From the NCBI GenBank assembly GCA_949285605.1, contig CASDZI010000004.1, positions 1 to 59,328 on the forward strand: a stretch of DNA of 59,328 nucleotides, written 5' to 3'. The translations under genes were made by a program, and so were the position numbers. Positions 32,208-43,526 of the stretch are shown one piece after another (the first letter of the stretch is position 1; each line of letters opens with the position of its first letter). The notes under the pieces were generated by a model, which did no database searches, was not told the DNA's origin, and saw nothing but the letters and a program-made list of their open reading frames with translations. The stretch is from an uncultured Christensenella sp. Lineage in GTDB: Bacteria > Bacillota > Clostridia > Christensenellales > DTU072.

Positions 32208-35200
32208 ATGAATAAAGGCAGGTTGGCAAAGTTACTGTTTTTCGTGACGGCGCTCATTGTGGTGGCGCTCGCTCTTACCGCCTGCGAACTTGCCGAACCC
32301 GTAGAGGGCAGCAAGTATTACATCAACGACAACTCCGCCAACGCCCTCAACAAGGATACCACCACCAAGGATCAGGCCATAGACAGGGTCACCGGCGGTA
32401 TCACCAATCTCAGGGAGTATCTCGATTCCGAAGTGGTTTCCTCCACGGGATACTATATGGGAATGGAATTCAATATCGACACCCTCGATCCCGAAACTTT
32501 GGAGGGCGGCAATTTCCGTCTCAAGATACAGGCGCATCTGTTCACTTATCCCTACCTCGACGAGGAAGGCAATCTCATTTACAAATATTACGACAAGTCC
32601 GACGGACAGTATTACGACGAGCAGAACCCCGAGGGCACCCGTGAAAAAGTCAGCGCCGAGGATATCCACAACGAAGTCATCAAGAAGAGCGACATTCTGA
32701 TAGAGTGGTACAACGGCACCACCAACGAAATGCTCATCGGTATGTATTTCGACGGATTGAACAGCAACAGCGAAGACCCGGGAAACATCCTCTATCTCAA
32801 CATTCAGGGCTACAAGCGCAGCTTCCCCGATTTCGGCGACACCGTGCTCTATCAACAGCTCGTTCGTCTTCTGATGAGTCTTTCGGTGGAAGAGCTCCTC
32901 GTGGCGGGGGACTTGCAGGGCGACGCCGGAACCAGCAGTCTGGAGTCTCTGTTCGACGTTGCCGTTACCGACAACTACAAGGTCGTTCTGAATTCGCCCG
33001 TGACCAGCGTGCTGTTTTACGGGATAGCCGCAGACGCCGTGGCGAGCACCATTACCGATTTCATTCAGGGGATATTCGAGCCCTTCGAAAACAAGATCGA
33101 CCCGTTGACGTTGAAATATCTCGGATTCAAGTTCTCGGTGGTGGGGAGCGCCGTCATCAACAGTATCGCAAGCGATATGCAGTTCTTTACCGAACCCGAC
33201 CCCTCCGGCACCAAGGAAATAATGACGGGAGCCTACCTCACCTTTACCGGGGCGGCGTTGAGCGGCGGAAGCATTTACAATTACGTTTCCGACGTCACCT
33301 TCGAATACGGCACTTACCCGCCCGACGGGATAGATCTCGACAAGGATTTCTACACCCCTTACGAATACGGTAAGTACGAGTTCGTCGGCAATCTTTATAT
33401 CCCGATGATAAATTCCAATTTCGACGCTCTTATTCGTACCGATATGCAGCGTTACGACAACTCTACCAACAACGTGTTCATGGAATACAGGGATATAGCT
33501 AACGGCGAACTGATGATAGGCGCTTATTACAAATACGAAAAGACCTACATAGACATTTCGGGTATGGAATATCTCTACGGGTGGATCGACCTGAACGAAC
33601 TCGGCTTCCCGAAAGTTTACGACGAAAGTCTCAACCTTGCCGAAGTTCTGGGGGATATGTTCGATTTCATCGACGAGTCCATAGTCAGCATAGTGGACGC
33701 CATACTTAGTCCGGACAAGAACGACAAGGAGAATTATCTGCTCGAGTACATTATGGACAAGACGTCCATGACGGAGAAGGATCCGAACGATATTTTCAGT
33801 AAAAACACCGTAACGCTCACGGTGGATATGGAACTTATCAAACACGTTCTGGAAGAGACCGGGCAGGGGACGTATACAACCAGGCAGATCATCAACATCT
33901 TAGATTCCATGCTGCCGTACACGATGGATCAGATAGCCATTATGCTCGGCGTAGCCAATGCCGAAGTCATGCTCGACAACACCTATTTTACCCTCACCCT
34001 CAACGTCGACACCAACGAGATCACCATCAAAATGCTCACCAACGTGGGGATAGAGGAAGGGGAAGATTCCATGATGATCTTCCAGCTCGACATCACCCCC
34101 GTCATAGTCGGTCAGCAAGTCAATATCGCCGAAGTCAATTTCGACGGATTCAAGCCTTTGCAGCAGATAATGACCTATTCCGCCAAGATGAACGGCAACT
34201 TCATTTTCAGCGCCGCCGAAACGGTGGATCTGTCGAAACTTCTGAGTGCGACCATAGGGGAGAACTCCGGTCTTAACACGCCGTACGTTCTGGCGTCGGA
34301 CGCCGGGCTCACCTTCGAATTGACTTACGACCAGTTCGTCACCGACCACGAAGTGGAAGGAGTGATGCGAAAACAGGGCAGGAGCGCCTTCGAACTGGAA
34401 GTATGGCTGACGGGAGCGAAGGCGAGCGTCATAATCTACCTCGCCAGCGACGACGTGGCGTTCAACAACGACGTCTATCAGAACCAACCCGAACGGGCGG
34501 CGGAACTCGGTTACGTCTGGGTAAGCATAGAGTGCGTCACCGACAAGGACGGCATACAGAAAATCCCGAAGATAAAAGTACGGGAAGATATTTTTATGAG
34601 TTCCATGCAGGCGTATCTGGACGGAACGAGTATTTCCGACGACGCTGCGGATCTCGGCGAAAGCGAGGTCAACCTCAGCATAACCAGCATCCTTCTCGCT
34701 TTGATAGAGGACAGCTACGTCGTTATGGAGCCCGAACAGATGGAAATTACCTCCAGTAACGAAACCTTGCAGAACCTCTTCCGAGTCAAGGGACTTATCG
34801 GTAACATCAGGGCGAACGCAGGATTTACCCACAAGGTCGAAGGATTGCAGTTCGTCAAGAACGATTACGGAATGTATCAGGTGGGACAGTTCGAGGATAT
34901 GACCGGCAACAGTCCTTACGATACCGTTCTGCACGACACCATACCCGTTTATTTCTACGAGGACTACCACGGAGAATATTCCTATCTCGAGTACGACCTC
35001 AGGGTGGACAGGGAAACCGGCGTAATTCAGGTTTACGAAAAAGGCGGACAGGTGTCCATCATAAGGGAGACCATAGAGTATTCCTCCGACTCCTTCTTCA
35101 ACCAGGAAGACGAAAACAACCAGGATATAACCAGAGTCCGTTTCCGTTACGATAAGGTGCAGTCTTTCGTTTATATGAGAGGCGAGGACTACTATTACAC

Positions 35201-38200
35201 CACTTACGACGGAGAGGAAGTGCAAATCGACGATCAGTACGTCAGAGTGGAAGGTTCGGTATTGTATATTTATTACCTCGGCATAAAAGACAGGGTACAC
35301 CATTTAGGCGAGAGCGAATATTGTTATTACGACACCGAAAAAGCGTTGCTCGACGAAAACGGCGATTTTATCTATATTTATCCCGAAAGGGGAGAGAGGG
35401 ACTTCCTGTTCGAATACGACGAGGAGAGCATAGAAATCACCGAACAGGCTAAGACCCAGTACGCTCCGAGGATAAACGGAAGTTTTATGGGCAACATTCG
35501 TCGTTATATCCTCACCATAACTTCTCCCATACTCGCCGAAAGGTCGAAGATCATCGAACTCAACAACCGTACTTTCTACAGCGACGCCGACCGTGACAAC
35601 GTGTTGGAAATTTACGACGACGACGGAATCCTCATCAGGGAAGAACCCAACCCCATAGTCCTGTACGTTTTCGAACCGTGCGAACCCTTCCCCGAAAAGA
35701 TCGCTCTCAATATGCAGGTCAACAATACCGTGGAAATTTACGACCTTCCCGCAACTTTCGCTATCGCACCGGAAAACATCACGTTGGACGGATTTATGGC
35801 GGTTACGGAGGTGACCATAGCCCCCGGAACGATGGGCGAGACCGTTTTCCCGGTCAGAGTCATCGTCACCAACCGTAAGATATTGACCGACAACAAGGTA
35901 AGCGTTTATACCGGGACCACCGATTATCTCACGCAGGACGTGCCGGTGGTGGACAGCATCAGCATCGACCCGTACGACTACATACTCGCCAAAAACGAGT
36001 TCTTTATGGATATCAACAACTACAACCCCGACCAGTACGGAGCGGAATCGGTAGACGGACAGGACCCCGAATATCTCCGAGTTTTCAAGGAAAAAGAGGT
36101 GGAATTTATCAATAAATTCTTCTCTACCTACGAATTCGACATAGAATTCGACACCAACAACTATCTCGTCAACAACGAGGTCAAGGAAGAATACATAGCC
36201 ACTTTTTACAACAACGTCAGCGACGGGGCGACCTATAACTGGAGTTTCGACCGTTACGAGGACGGCAACTACACCGAGGACAAGATAACCACCGTGGCAA
36301 GCGGAGACGATACCGCAACGGTACTTTACGTCCACACTTATTTCAAAGGACAGCTTATCGCGCTGGAAGTAAAGGTGGAACAGCGGATACTCTCGCATAT
36401 CAAGTTCTCCGAAGACGACGATTTCGATCCCGTCAAAGCCAATCCCGACAAGGAACCCGGCGACGCAGGGTATATTTACGGGCATTACGTCGCCAACTAT
36501 TTCGACGAAGCAAGTTACACCATTCCCGTCAATCCGATATTCGTGTTCACCGACGGAGCCAATCACTATTACGAAAAAGTTTTCGATATGTCCTACGTCA
36601 GCGGACTGGGCAGCACCGGTAACTACGTCATCAATCCGATGTATACGCTTACCTGGTATAACCCGGAAATAACCTATATCGGCGTCAACGGCTCGTATTA
36701 TTACGAAGACGACGGCTCGGGCAATGAAGTTCTGGTAAACCGCCCGTTCGATATCGCCAACGTCATTAAAGACGAAAACGGGACAATCACGGGGGAAGGA
36801 GACCCCACCAAGCGTTTCGACACCGATATAACCAGCACCAGTGTCAACTGGTACGATCTTCTGGCTATCTATAAACCCGAAAGACAGATGGGTCAATATA
36901 CCGGTAAATATTTTGAAATACCGCTCATTAGCGGAGACGAGACTTACAGCGGATTTATGACCACGGTGCTTTACATAACCGCCGAATGTCCCAGACTGGA
37001 TATAGCTCAGGCGACTTCCTCTTCGGGAGAAGTCATACAGGAAGCCGACGACGAGGATACGGATACCAACGGCAACAAAGTGGTCTTTACTCCCGACGCC
37101 GTGCAGATAGGCACCAATACTCCCGGGTATTATCTTATAGACCCGCTGGACGCCGATACTCTGGTCCTTCCGACGGAGGCGGTCATTCACTTTACCGATA
37201 ACGACGAAGAAAATCCCATGACCGCCACTCATAAGTTCAGCAATATCGAATGGAGAGCGACTTTCGATACCGAAATCAACGACGACGGAGAGACGGTTTT
37301 TGTCGGGACGGGTTCGCTTATCAACGATTCCGGCGTGGAAATACTCAGGTACGAGGACGGAAAATATATCTTCAATCTCCCCACCGACGAACCGCTTACC
37401 ACTAAAATTATGGCGAGAATAGGGAGCGAAGTTTCGGGATACGAGTATATTACCGTATGTATAAAGGTGCTGAGCAAAGATCCGCAGGAGGTGGAATTCT
37501 ACCTCGGCAGTCAACCCGGCGGCACCAGGATAGACGGGATAGAGCGCACCGACGTCAATATCAAGACCGAAACGGACGGCACCACCGAAAAGGCGTTTTA
37601 TACCTATTACGTCAACACCTTTGCCGATTTCCGTCTGCCCGATTATATCAAAGCGTATTTCGGCGTCAACAAGGACAGGAGCGAATATTACGACGTGACC
37701 TGGACGCTTGCCGACGGCGGCAAGAAGTACTATTTCGCACCCGATTCCGTCCGCAATATGATAGCGGAAATAGGAACGGGCGATATTACCATAATTATAT
37801 ATCTGTCGGTAGTGGTGGCCAATATAGACATCGAAGAGATCGTGCTTACCGGCGACATAAGCGGTTATTACGTTCAGGTGGGCGAGCACGACAATTATAA
37901 ACGGATAGGAGAACTGTTGCAGGCGGATTACAACACCGCCGAAATGGGCATTTACGAAGTTTACGAAATTATCAAAGAGAAATATATCCTCGTCAGCATG
38001 GACGAAACCGCCGACAACGGCGTACCCGCAGGCAAGATCGGGCTTTACCGTAAAGAAGGAACGGATTACGTGCTTTACACCGATATGTATCCGTACGACT
38101 TTATCAAAGCGGCTTACTCGAAAATAAATATTTCCTTCGAGGACGGACAGCCCGTGACGCTGGAGAACATAACCGATTACGAGGCGGTATTCAGGGACGA

Positions 38201-41200
38201 AAATTCCGGCGTTTCCTATAACCGCAAACTGGGAGAGGTGCTTTCCTATACTTACGCTTACGACAACGCCTCCTCCAAAGACGTGATAAACGTCGATATG
38301 ATCTACCGCAACAACTCCGTCGATTATATCATCGATCGTGAAAACGGCTTCGTTAAGCTTTACAGCGACGGCAACTACGTCAAATCGGTCACGGTGGAAG
38401 AGATCGTCATCGCATATACCTATCTTATTCTGAGCGAAGACATAGACGGGAAGACGGTTTCGAAAATCGTAACTTCGAGCGGAGAAACCGACATATCTGC
38501 GGATAATCTTACCTTAAAGAACCTCTACGTTTACGAAAGAGGGGCAATTAAATGGATTTACGAAGGGCAGGAATTCGGTTTCACGAGACTGGAATTTGCC
38601 GACGGCAGTTCTATGAGTTACTACGAACTCGAGTACCGTCTGACCTACCTCAACGCTCATCGCAGAAGTTATACCGTGACGAGCGTGACCGACAAAGTCG
38701 TGGAAATCGAAGATTTTGAAGGTATCTTCTACGTCAACGACGTGGTAAGAGGCAGAGATTTTACCGAAACCGACAAGTACAAGATAGGTCTCGGGACGGG
38801 AGAAGGCTCCTACGACATAAAATTGAAACTCATTTTCGACGGCGGATACAGAATGCAGTCCGACTACGAGGCGGCGGGAGAAGCCGTCACGGTAAATCCG
38901 TATTCGCAAGCCGGGTACGCTCAGTACGGCACCAACGGTTACGTCCTCGGGGAGGAAATTTCCGCCGAGATCGGAGCGGAGAAGCAAAACGGTTCGGGCA
39001 TCGCCGATTATTTCCATTATGGTCCGGCATACCCCGCCACGGCTCCCGTTCTCGGAAGGTGGTATGTGGAAAGCAGCAGTTTTGCCGAAATAACCGCCGG
39101 AACTTTTATAGAAGCCATTCCGCAAAGCGTGGTTTATTCCACCAACAGCGGGACGATAACCGTCAGCACGTTGACTTCCGAAGGCTTCCGCATCAGAAGG
39201 ACGCTTTCCTTTACGGGAGTTCCCGAAAGCATAGAGGAATATAACAGCACCAACACCTCCGGACTTCTGATAAGGAGCGGAACCATCAATATTCAGGACA
39301 TTTACGACTATATGCCGCTTACAACCTATTTCGGCGGAACGGCTTATCTGCCCACCACTCTCGAGATGATGTTGGGCGGAAGCATGGTCAACGTAAGCAA
39401 CGTGCGTTGGACCATAGATCCCTCCTGGTACGGTAACACCGTCATCGAAGGCGATCAGGTCGTAGGCACGGGACATCTGGACAATATGACCTATACCGGC
39501 ACCTACAACAACAGCACCGAAATTATCGATAGATTCACCATGGCGACTGCGGAAATTCTCGGCTGGGAAGAAACCGTGGGCGGACAGACCGTTTATCACG
39601 ACAGGATCACCATTAAACTCTATATTTCCGTCGAGTCCGCCGAAATAGTGGATCTGCCGTGGCAGGAAGGCTTCATCGGACTGGATACCACTTCGGTCAA
39701 ATTAGACGACGGCACCCGGAAGCATTACGTTGAAGTGGACGCTTTCAACGATATGAACAATTCCTACAACGGCGACGGATATTTCACTTTACCGGAAAAC
39801 ATTTCCACCTATTATCCCAGCAACAGGAGCCACGTTTTCTACGGAGTGGAGTATAAGTTCAACGGTATTCCCGTATCGGGGATCCCCTACAACGTGAAGG
39901 GTATAGATACCGTCGCCTTGGCAAATACGTTGGGCGTATCCGAATCCGCGTTCAATAAGTCTTATATAGATCTTACGGTGGATCTCGGACTGAGCCAGAC
40001 TCTGTACATACGTTTCCGTTTCTACGACAAGACCGTGGAAACCGTCACCGCCGTAGTAAGTCCCGACGACGAGAACATCAGGGCGGAGATCGAAAAGTCC
40101 ATGTCGAGCGTTTCGGACAGTCTGAAGAGCGAACTCGTGGATAAGTTCAATCAGACCAGGATCAAAGTCAATATAGAAAATATGTACGGACAGGCGAAAA
40201 CCGTCATAGAGAGCGTCGCCGAGGTTCCCGCAAAGGATTTTTACGGCAATATGACCGAAGCGGACATAAAGGAAAAACTTCTTGCAGGTTGGCTTGCGCT
40301 CACCGTGACATCGGGCGTAAGCGCCGTGGAGGACGGGAAAAAGAACGACGTCTACGACGACGGATCGTGTCGGAATTTTGCCGTGGCGATAATTAAAGCT
40401 CAAGCGGAAACGCTGGCGAGTCAGTACGCTCCCGCAATCTTCAGGATATTGAACAATACCTCTATGTCCCAGGAGCAACAGAAGAACAATATCGCCTTGC
40501 AACTTTCCAACTTCTATACGCAACTGTATAACAACGTTTACGACGAAATTATTTCGTCCTATGTGAAACTCGAACTCGGGTGGGCGTTCGACGATGACAT
40601 CGCCGGCGAAAGCGCAGAGTTCATCGGATATGCGTCTTACTATAAGAACGTGTTCGAAGCCTCTTACGACTACGACTACGTCATCAGAGAAATTTATCGT
40701 ATCAGAGAATATTTCATCGGCAACGGTATTTATTCCGAGACCGACGAAGAAGTTTACGAGCTCTACGAACAAATTCTGACCGACGCCCTTGACGAGGCGG
40801 AGCGGGTAGCCAAATCCCGTGTTTCGGCGTCCGAAAAGGTATATAATACCGTGCACGATATCGTCCATATAAGGTTGGGGCTCCTGGACGGGAGCGGAAG
40901 AGTGTATTCCGCTTTGAGAGAAGGTATCGCTTACTTTGCCCGTAACTATGCTTATACCGATAAAGCGGAAATGCGTCGGCTTTTGCAGAAAATGATAACC
41001 GAGGCGTTCGATTTCTCGTATACCGAAACGACGAAATTGCCGAACGAAATTGTCGAGCTGTATCCGGTCATCGTTTCCGACAATATCGACGCCATTCAGA
41101 ATTTCTCTGTAACCGTCACGGCTATCCGTCGCAATCTGACCACGTCCGTGGACATCTCCACTATGCTCGATACCATTTTGACCCGAGGCGTCACCAACTT

Positions 41201-43505
41201 CGTGGAAGGGGTATTGATGGAAAGCAGGATAATGCGTGAAATCAAAAAAGTTCAGGCGCTGAATACCGAAAACGGTTATTATTACATCGACCCGTACTAC
41301 GACTACAGGGTGGTTCCGACCAAACTCGTGGCGGAATTCGACGAAGCGAGCGGAGGGTTTGCATATACCTTCGACGTGGCGTGGACCAACGACAACGTTT
41401 CCGGGAAAGTCAATTATTCCGGTAACAAACGCGACGACGTTTACGGATACGTTTACGCCTTCTTCAACGCATATAATATGTATGTCAATAACGATTTGCT
41501 GGGAAGCTATCTCGATAAGGTTTCCGCGACTATCGAAGGAAAGACCTGGGCGGAGATAAAATCCGAAAACGCTTCCGAATATAACAGAATGACCATTCTC
41601 GAAGGAATGGTGAGCAGTTTCTTTGAGGATATAACCGACGAAAACAAGATAACGTTATATAAATATTATCGCGCAGGACAGAGCCTTGTTAAGGAAAGCG
41701 AAGAAAATCTTGCCGCGGCGGGAATAGATGCGGACAAGGTGAGCAGGGATTACGATCTCTATAGGTTTACCGAACTTACCGCAAATCTTTATAATACCGT
41801 GACCGAAGAATTGCAGACGGTGTCGCTCATAGTTAGAGTGAACGACCGCACGTTATCGCAGAGCGAGCTTATCGTAAGGGACGACGAAGGGGACGAGGTT
41901 ACGAGAGAGGACGTGGAAAATCCCTTCGAATATTCCGTTGCCGACCTGCCGAACAAGATAGACGTCAACGGCGAAATTTTAGAAGTCGTCTGGAGAGACG
42001 TCAGTATCAATCCTCTCGGCAACCTCAACGCTTCCACACATACCGTTTACGGCAATATCAAGAATGCCGACGGACAGCAGGTGTCGATAGAACTTTACGT
42101 TTCCAAGTGGGAATTTGTCGGAATAAGCAAGAAAGTGGACGGAGTCTGGACGGAAATGAATCCGATTAACTTCTATTTCAGCAATTCCCTGCAGTACTCG
42201 GCAGAGGACAGCTATCTGGTCAAGTTCAACGTCTACACCCTTGGCAGCGACGGAAAGACCACGGTAGAATATAAAGAAGTGGAATTTTATCCCGAAGACA
42301 GCGAAATGCTGGTAAACAGCAACAACGACAACGAAATGGAGAAAGTCGAAGGACGTAAGAATTACGTAATATACTGGGACGAAATGTCGGTTTCCACCGC
42401 GTTAAACAACAACTCGTCAAGCGTGGAAGGGGATTTATTGTTGGGGAACGAAAGAGTCGGTCAGCACAACATCACCACGCTCGGAGGAACTTCGGCTTCG
42501 GTACCCAAGAGGGCCTACTACAGCAGCGAAAACATGTTCGTGGAAAAACTCGCCCTCAGCGAACTCGATACCGACGGAGACGGAACGCCCGACGCCGTTT
42601 ACGGCTTAAGCGGCGAAGTGCCTATCGTTACCGATATACGAGGCACGCTTCCGATGACGGGGGATATTCTTTTACGTCAGTCCAATATCAATTTCGATCC
42701 CGATCTTCTCAAGGTGCGTTTACTCTGGAACCGCTCTTACGAATCGGCTATCCTCAATCTTTCTTCCTTTATCGGTTACGTTTATCCGGATATCGAAGGG
42801 GAAGCTCGCACGGCGTACGCAATCAATCTTATTATGAATTACGAACGCACGCCGGAGGAAGAGCAGCAGCTTATCGATGACGCTAAAGCCTATATCGAAT
42901 ATATAAACCCGGGACAGAATTTTACCGACGCACAACTTGTCGAGGAAGCGAAAAAACTTCTTATGATAAACGAAAGGTATGATTTTGCCGCCAACCCGAA
43001 TGCGTTAAGGGGCGGGTCCACCATCAATCAGACCGTTACGGTGCTGGTAAGATACGGCGAGAGTTCTTACGTTTACGAAAAGACGATGAAAGTCAAACTT
43101 CTTTTCAGCGACTACAACCCGCTCGCTTATTATAGCTACGACACGGCTACGGGAAGTTACAACGAAATACCTTCGGTAACGGCGTCTACTGCACCCGACG
43201 AAGTATATATCGGCGTAAGGACGGTTTACTGGGACGAAGCAAACGGCCAGAACGGCTACGTTTCGGAAGGAGCGACGTCTCCTTACAACCAGATAACGGA
43301 GCTCGATTATAAATTGCTCGACGCACGCAACTCCGAAGGATTGACGGACGGAGACAATTATCAGGAGAGCAACGGACACAGACTCATAAAAGTTACGGAC
43401 ATAGTTTACGAAGAAAGCCCGCGCGACGGCAAAATACGCTCGGTGTCTTTCGTGATAAACGGCATCACTTACAACAGCGATCTTATCGCCGTTCCCGTAG
43501 CGTGA
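32208..43505 (+). CDS. Giant lipoprotein A (3765 residues) with IDPY/Big_4-like repeats
   Basis: The signal peptide ends in the lipobox ALTAC (C26), so it is anchored in the outer face of the membrane. Residues 40-1150 hold the three-part region shared with the next gene: helix-rich ALDR/AIDR start, a module ending in LNELGFPKVYDESLNLAEVL (about 464-483), and a third beta-rich module. From about 1200 on, Ig-like modules follow with IDPY/IDPL anchors at 1253, 1644 and 3027 and weaker copies near 1440, 1810, 2370, 2515 and 3240. The best copy reads IDPLDADTLVLPTEAVIHF, then a turn, then SNIEWRA. A helical insert (about 2618-3021) splits one module. No enzyme motif was found. An extracellular scaffold or glycan-binding role is inferred. 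GGCGGAGG precedes the ATG; the second giant gene starts 21 bases after its stop. Confidence 0.85.
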   Translation: MNKGRLAKLLFFVTALIVVALALTACELAEPVEGSKYYINDNSANALNKDTTTKDQAIDRVTGGITNLREYLDSEVVSSTGYYMGMEFNIDTLDPETLEGGNFRLKIQAHLFTYPYLDEEGNLIYKYYDKSDGQYYDEQNPEGTREKVSAEDIHNEVIKKSDILIEWYNGTTNEMLIGMYFDGLNSNSEDPGNILYLNIQGYKRSFPDFGDTVLYQQLVRLLMSLSVEELLVAGDLQGDAGTSSLESLFDVAVTDNYKVVLNSPVTSVLFYGIAADAVASTITDFIQGIFEPFENKIDPLTLKYLGFKFSVVGSAVINSIASDMQFFTEPDPSGTKEIMTGAYLTFTGAALSGGSIYNYVSDVTFEYGTYPPDGIDLDKDFYTPYEYGKYEFVGNLYIPMINSNFDALIRTDMQRYDNSTNNVFMEYRDIANGELMIGAYYKYEKTYIDISGMEYLYGWIDLNELGFPKVYDESLNLAEVLGDMFDFIDESIVSIVDAILSPDKNDKENYLLEYIMDKTSMTEKDPNDIFSKNTVTLTVDMELIKHVLEETGQGTYTTRQIINILDSMLPYTMDQIAIMLGVANAEVMLDNTYFTLTLNVDTNEITIKMLTNVGIEEGEDSMMIFQLDITPVIVGQQVNIAEVNFDGFKPLQQIMTYSAKMNGNFIFSAAETVDLSKLLSATIGENSGLNTPYVLASDAGLTFELTYDQFVTDHEVEGVMRKQGRSAFELEVWLTGAKASVIIYLASDDVAFNNDVYQNQPERAAELGYVWVSIECVTDKDGIQKIPKIKVREDIFMSSMQAYLDGTSISDDAADLGESEVNLSITSILLALIEDSYVVMEPEQMEITSSNETLQNLFRVKGLIGNIRANAGFTHKVEGLQFVKNDYGMYQVGQFEDMTGNSPYDTVLHDTIPVYFYEDYHGEYSYLEYDLRVDRETGVIQVYEKGGQVSIIRETIEYSSDSFFNQEDENNQDITRVRFRYDKVQSFVYMRGEDYYYTTYDGEEVQIDDQYVRVEGSVLYIYYLGIKDRVHHLGESEYCYYDTEKALLDENGDFIYIYPERGERDFLFEYDEESIEITEQAKTQYAPRINGSFMGNIRRYILTITSPILAERSKIIELNNRTFYSDADRDNVLEIYDDDGILIREEPNPIVLYVFEPCEPFPEKIALNMQVNNTVEIYDLPATFAIAPENITLDGFMAVTEVTIAPGTMGETVFPVRVIVTNRKILTDNKVSVYTGTTDYLTQDVPVVDSISIDPYDYILAKNEFFMDINNYNPDQYGAESVDGQDPEYLRVFKEKEVEFINKFFSTYEFDIEFDTNNYLVNNEVKEEYIATFYNNVSDGATYNWSFDRYEDGNYTEDKITTVASGDDTATVLYVHTYFKGQLIALEVKVEQRILSHIKFSEDDDFDPVKANPDKEPGDAGYIYGHYVANYFDEASYTIPVNPIFVFTDGANHYYEKVFDMSYVSGLGSTGNYVINPMYTLTWYNPEITYIGVNGSYYYEDDGSGNEVLVNRPFDIANVIKDENGTITGEGDPTKRFDTDITSTSVNWYDLLAIYKPERQMGQYTGKYFEIPLISGDETYSGFMTTVLYITAECPRLDIAQATSSSGEVIQEADDEDTDTNGNKVVFTPDAVQIGTNTPGYYLIDPLDADTLVLPTEAVIHFTDNDEENPMTATHKFSNIEWRATFDTEINDDGETVFVGTGSLINDSGVEILRYEDGKYIFNLPTDEPLTTKIMARIGSEVSGYEYITVCIKVLSKDPQEVEFYLGSQPGGTRIDGIERTDVNIKTETDGTTEKAFYTYYVNTFADFRLPDYIKAYFGVNKDRSEYYDVTWTLADGGKKYYFAPDSVRNMIAEIGTGDITIIIYLSVVVANIDIEEIVLTGDISGYYVQVGEHDNYKRIGELLQADYNTAEMGIYEVYEIIKEKYILVSMDETADNGVPAGKIGLYRKEGTDYVLYTDMYPYDFIKAAYSKINISFEDGQPVTLENITDYEAVFRDENSGVSYNRKLGEVLSYTYAYDNASSKDVINVDMIYRNNSVDYIIDRENGFVKLYSDGNYVKSVTVEEIVIAYTYLILSEDIDGKTVSKIVTSSGETDISADNLTLKNLYVYERGAIKWIYEGQEFGFTRLEFADGSSMSYYELEYRLTYLNAHRRSYTVTSVTDKVVEIEDFEGIFYVNDVVRGRDFTETDKYKIGLGTGEGSYDIKLKLIFDGGYRMQSDYEAAGEAVTVNPYSQAGYAQYGTNGYVLGEEISAEIGAEKQNGSGIADYFHYGPAYPATAPVLGRWYVESSSFAEITAGTFIEAIPQSVVYSTNSGTITVSTLTSEGFRIRRTLSFTGVPESIEEYNSTNTSGLLIRSGTINIQDIYDYMPLTTYFGGTAYLPTTLEMMLGGSMVNVSNVRWTIDPSWYGNTVIEGDQVVGTGHLDNMTYTGTYNNSTEIIDRFTMATAEILGWEETVGGQTVYHDRITIKLYISVESAEIVDLPWQEGFIGLDTTSVKLDDGTRKHYVEVDAFNDMNNSYNGDGYFTLPENISTYYPSNRSHVFYGVEYKFNGIPVSGIPYNVKGIDTVALANTLGVSESAFNKSYIDLTVDLGLSQTLYIRFRFYDKTVETVTAVVSPDDENIRAEIEKSMSSVSDSLKSELVDKFNQTRIKVNIENMYGQAKTVIESVAEVPAKDFYGNMTEADIKEKLLAGWLALTVTSGVSAVEDGKKNDVYDDGSCRNFAVAIIKAQAETLASQYAPAIFRILNNTSMSQEQQKNNIALQLSNFYTQLYNNVYDEIISSYVKLELGWAFDDDIAGESAEFIGYASYYKNVFEASYDYDYVIREIYRIREYFIGNGIYSETDEEVYELYEQILTDALDEAERVAKSRVSASEKVYNTVHDIVHIRLGLLDGSGRVYSALREGIAYFARNYAYTDKAEMRRLLQKMITEAFDFSYTETTKLPNEIVELYPVIVSDNIDAIQNFSVTVTAIRRNLTTSVDISTMLDTILTRGVTNFVEGVLMESRIMREIKKVQALNTENGYYYIDPYYDYRVVPTKLVAEFDEASGGFAYTFDVAWTNDNVSGKVNYSGNKRDDVYGYVYAFFNAYNMYVNNDLLGSYLDKVSATIEGKTWAEIKSENASEYNRMTILEGMVSSFFEDITDENKITLYKYYRAGQSLVKESEENLAAAGIDADKVSRDYDLYRFTELTANLYNTVTEELQTVSLIVRVNDRTLSQSELIVRDDEGDEVTREDVENPFEYSVADLPNKIDVNGEILEVVWRDVSINPLGNLNASTHTVYGNIKNADGQQVSIELYVSKWEFVGISKKVDGVWTEMNPINFYFSNSLQYSAEDSYLVKFNVYTLGSDGKTTVEYKEVEFYPEDSEMLVNSNNDNEMEKVEGRKNYVIYWDEMSVSTALNNNSSSVEGDLLLGNERVGQHNITTLGGTSASVPKRAYYSSENMFVEKLALSELDTDGDGTPDAVYGLSGEVPIVTDIRGTLPMTGDILLRQSNINFDPDLLKVRLLWNRSYESAILNLSSFIGYVYPDIEGEARTAYAINLIMNYERTPEEEQQLIDDAKAYIEYINPGQNFTDAQLVEEAKKLLMINERYDFAANPNALRGGSTINQTVTVLVRYGESSYVYEKTMKVKLLFSDYNPLAYYSYDTATGSYNEIPSVTASTAPDEVYIGVRTVYWDEANGQNGYVSEGATSPYNQITELDYKLLDARNSEGLTDGDNYQESNGHRLIKVTDIVYEESPRDGKIRSVSFVINGITYNSDLIAVPVA
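35964..42030 (+). repeat. IDPY/Big_4-like repeat modules in giant lipoprotein A
   Basis: Anchor codons at 35964 (IDPYDY), 37137 (IDPLDA) and 41286 (IDPYYD). LP-V-W cores without the IDP anchor lie near 36520, 37630, 39340, 39790 and 41940. Most modules are preceded by a strand ending in an 'xRxI' turn (NRKIL, QRILS, DKTVE, DRTLS). Confidence 0.65.
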
Positions 43506-43526
43506 CGTAACCGGAGGTAAAAGGAT

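Noticed and set aside
35304..37889. 861-codon open frame on the minus strand inside giant lipoprotein A, and similar frames at 32232-33845, 33900-35303, 45603-47279 and 55626-57185
   Set aside because: They are antisense to a continuous, well-structured coding frame. The translations are Val/His/Arg/Gly-rich without domains, caused by the regular GAC/GGC/TAC codon pattern on the other strand. They have no ribosome sites.
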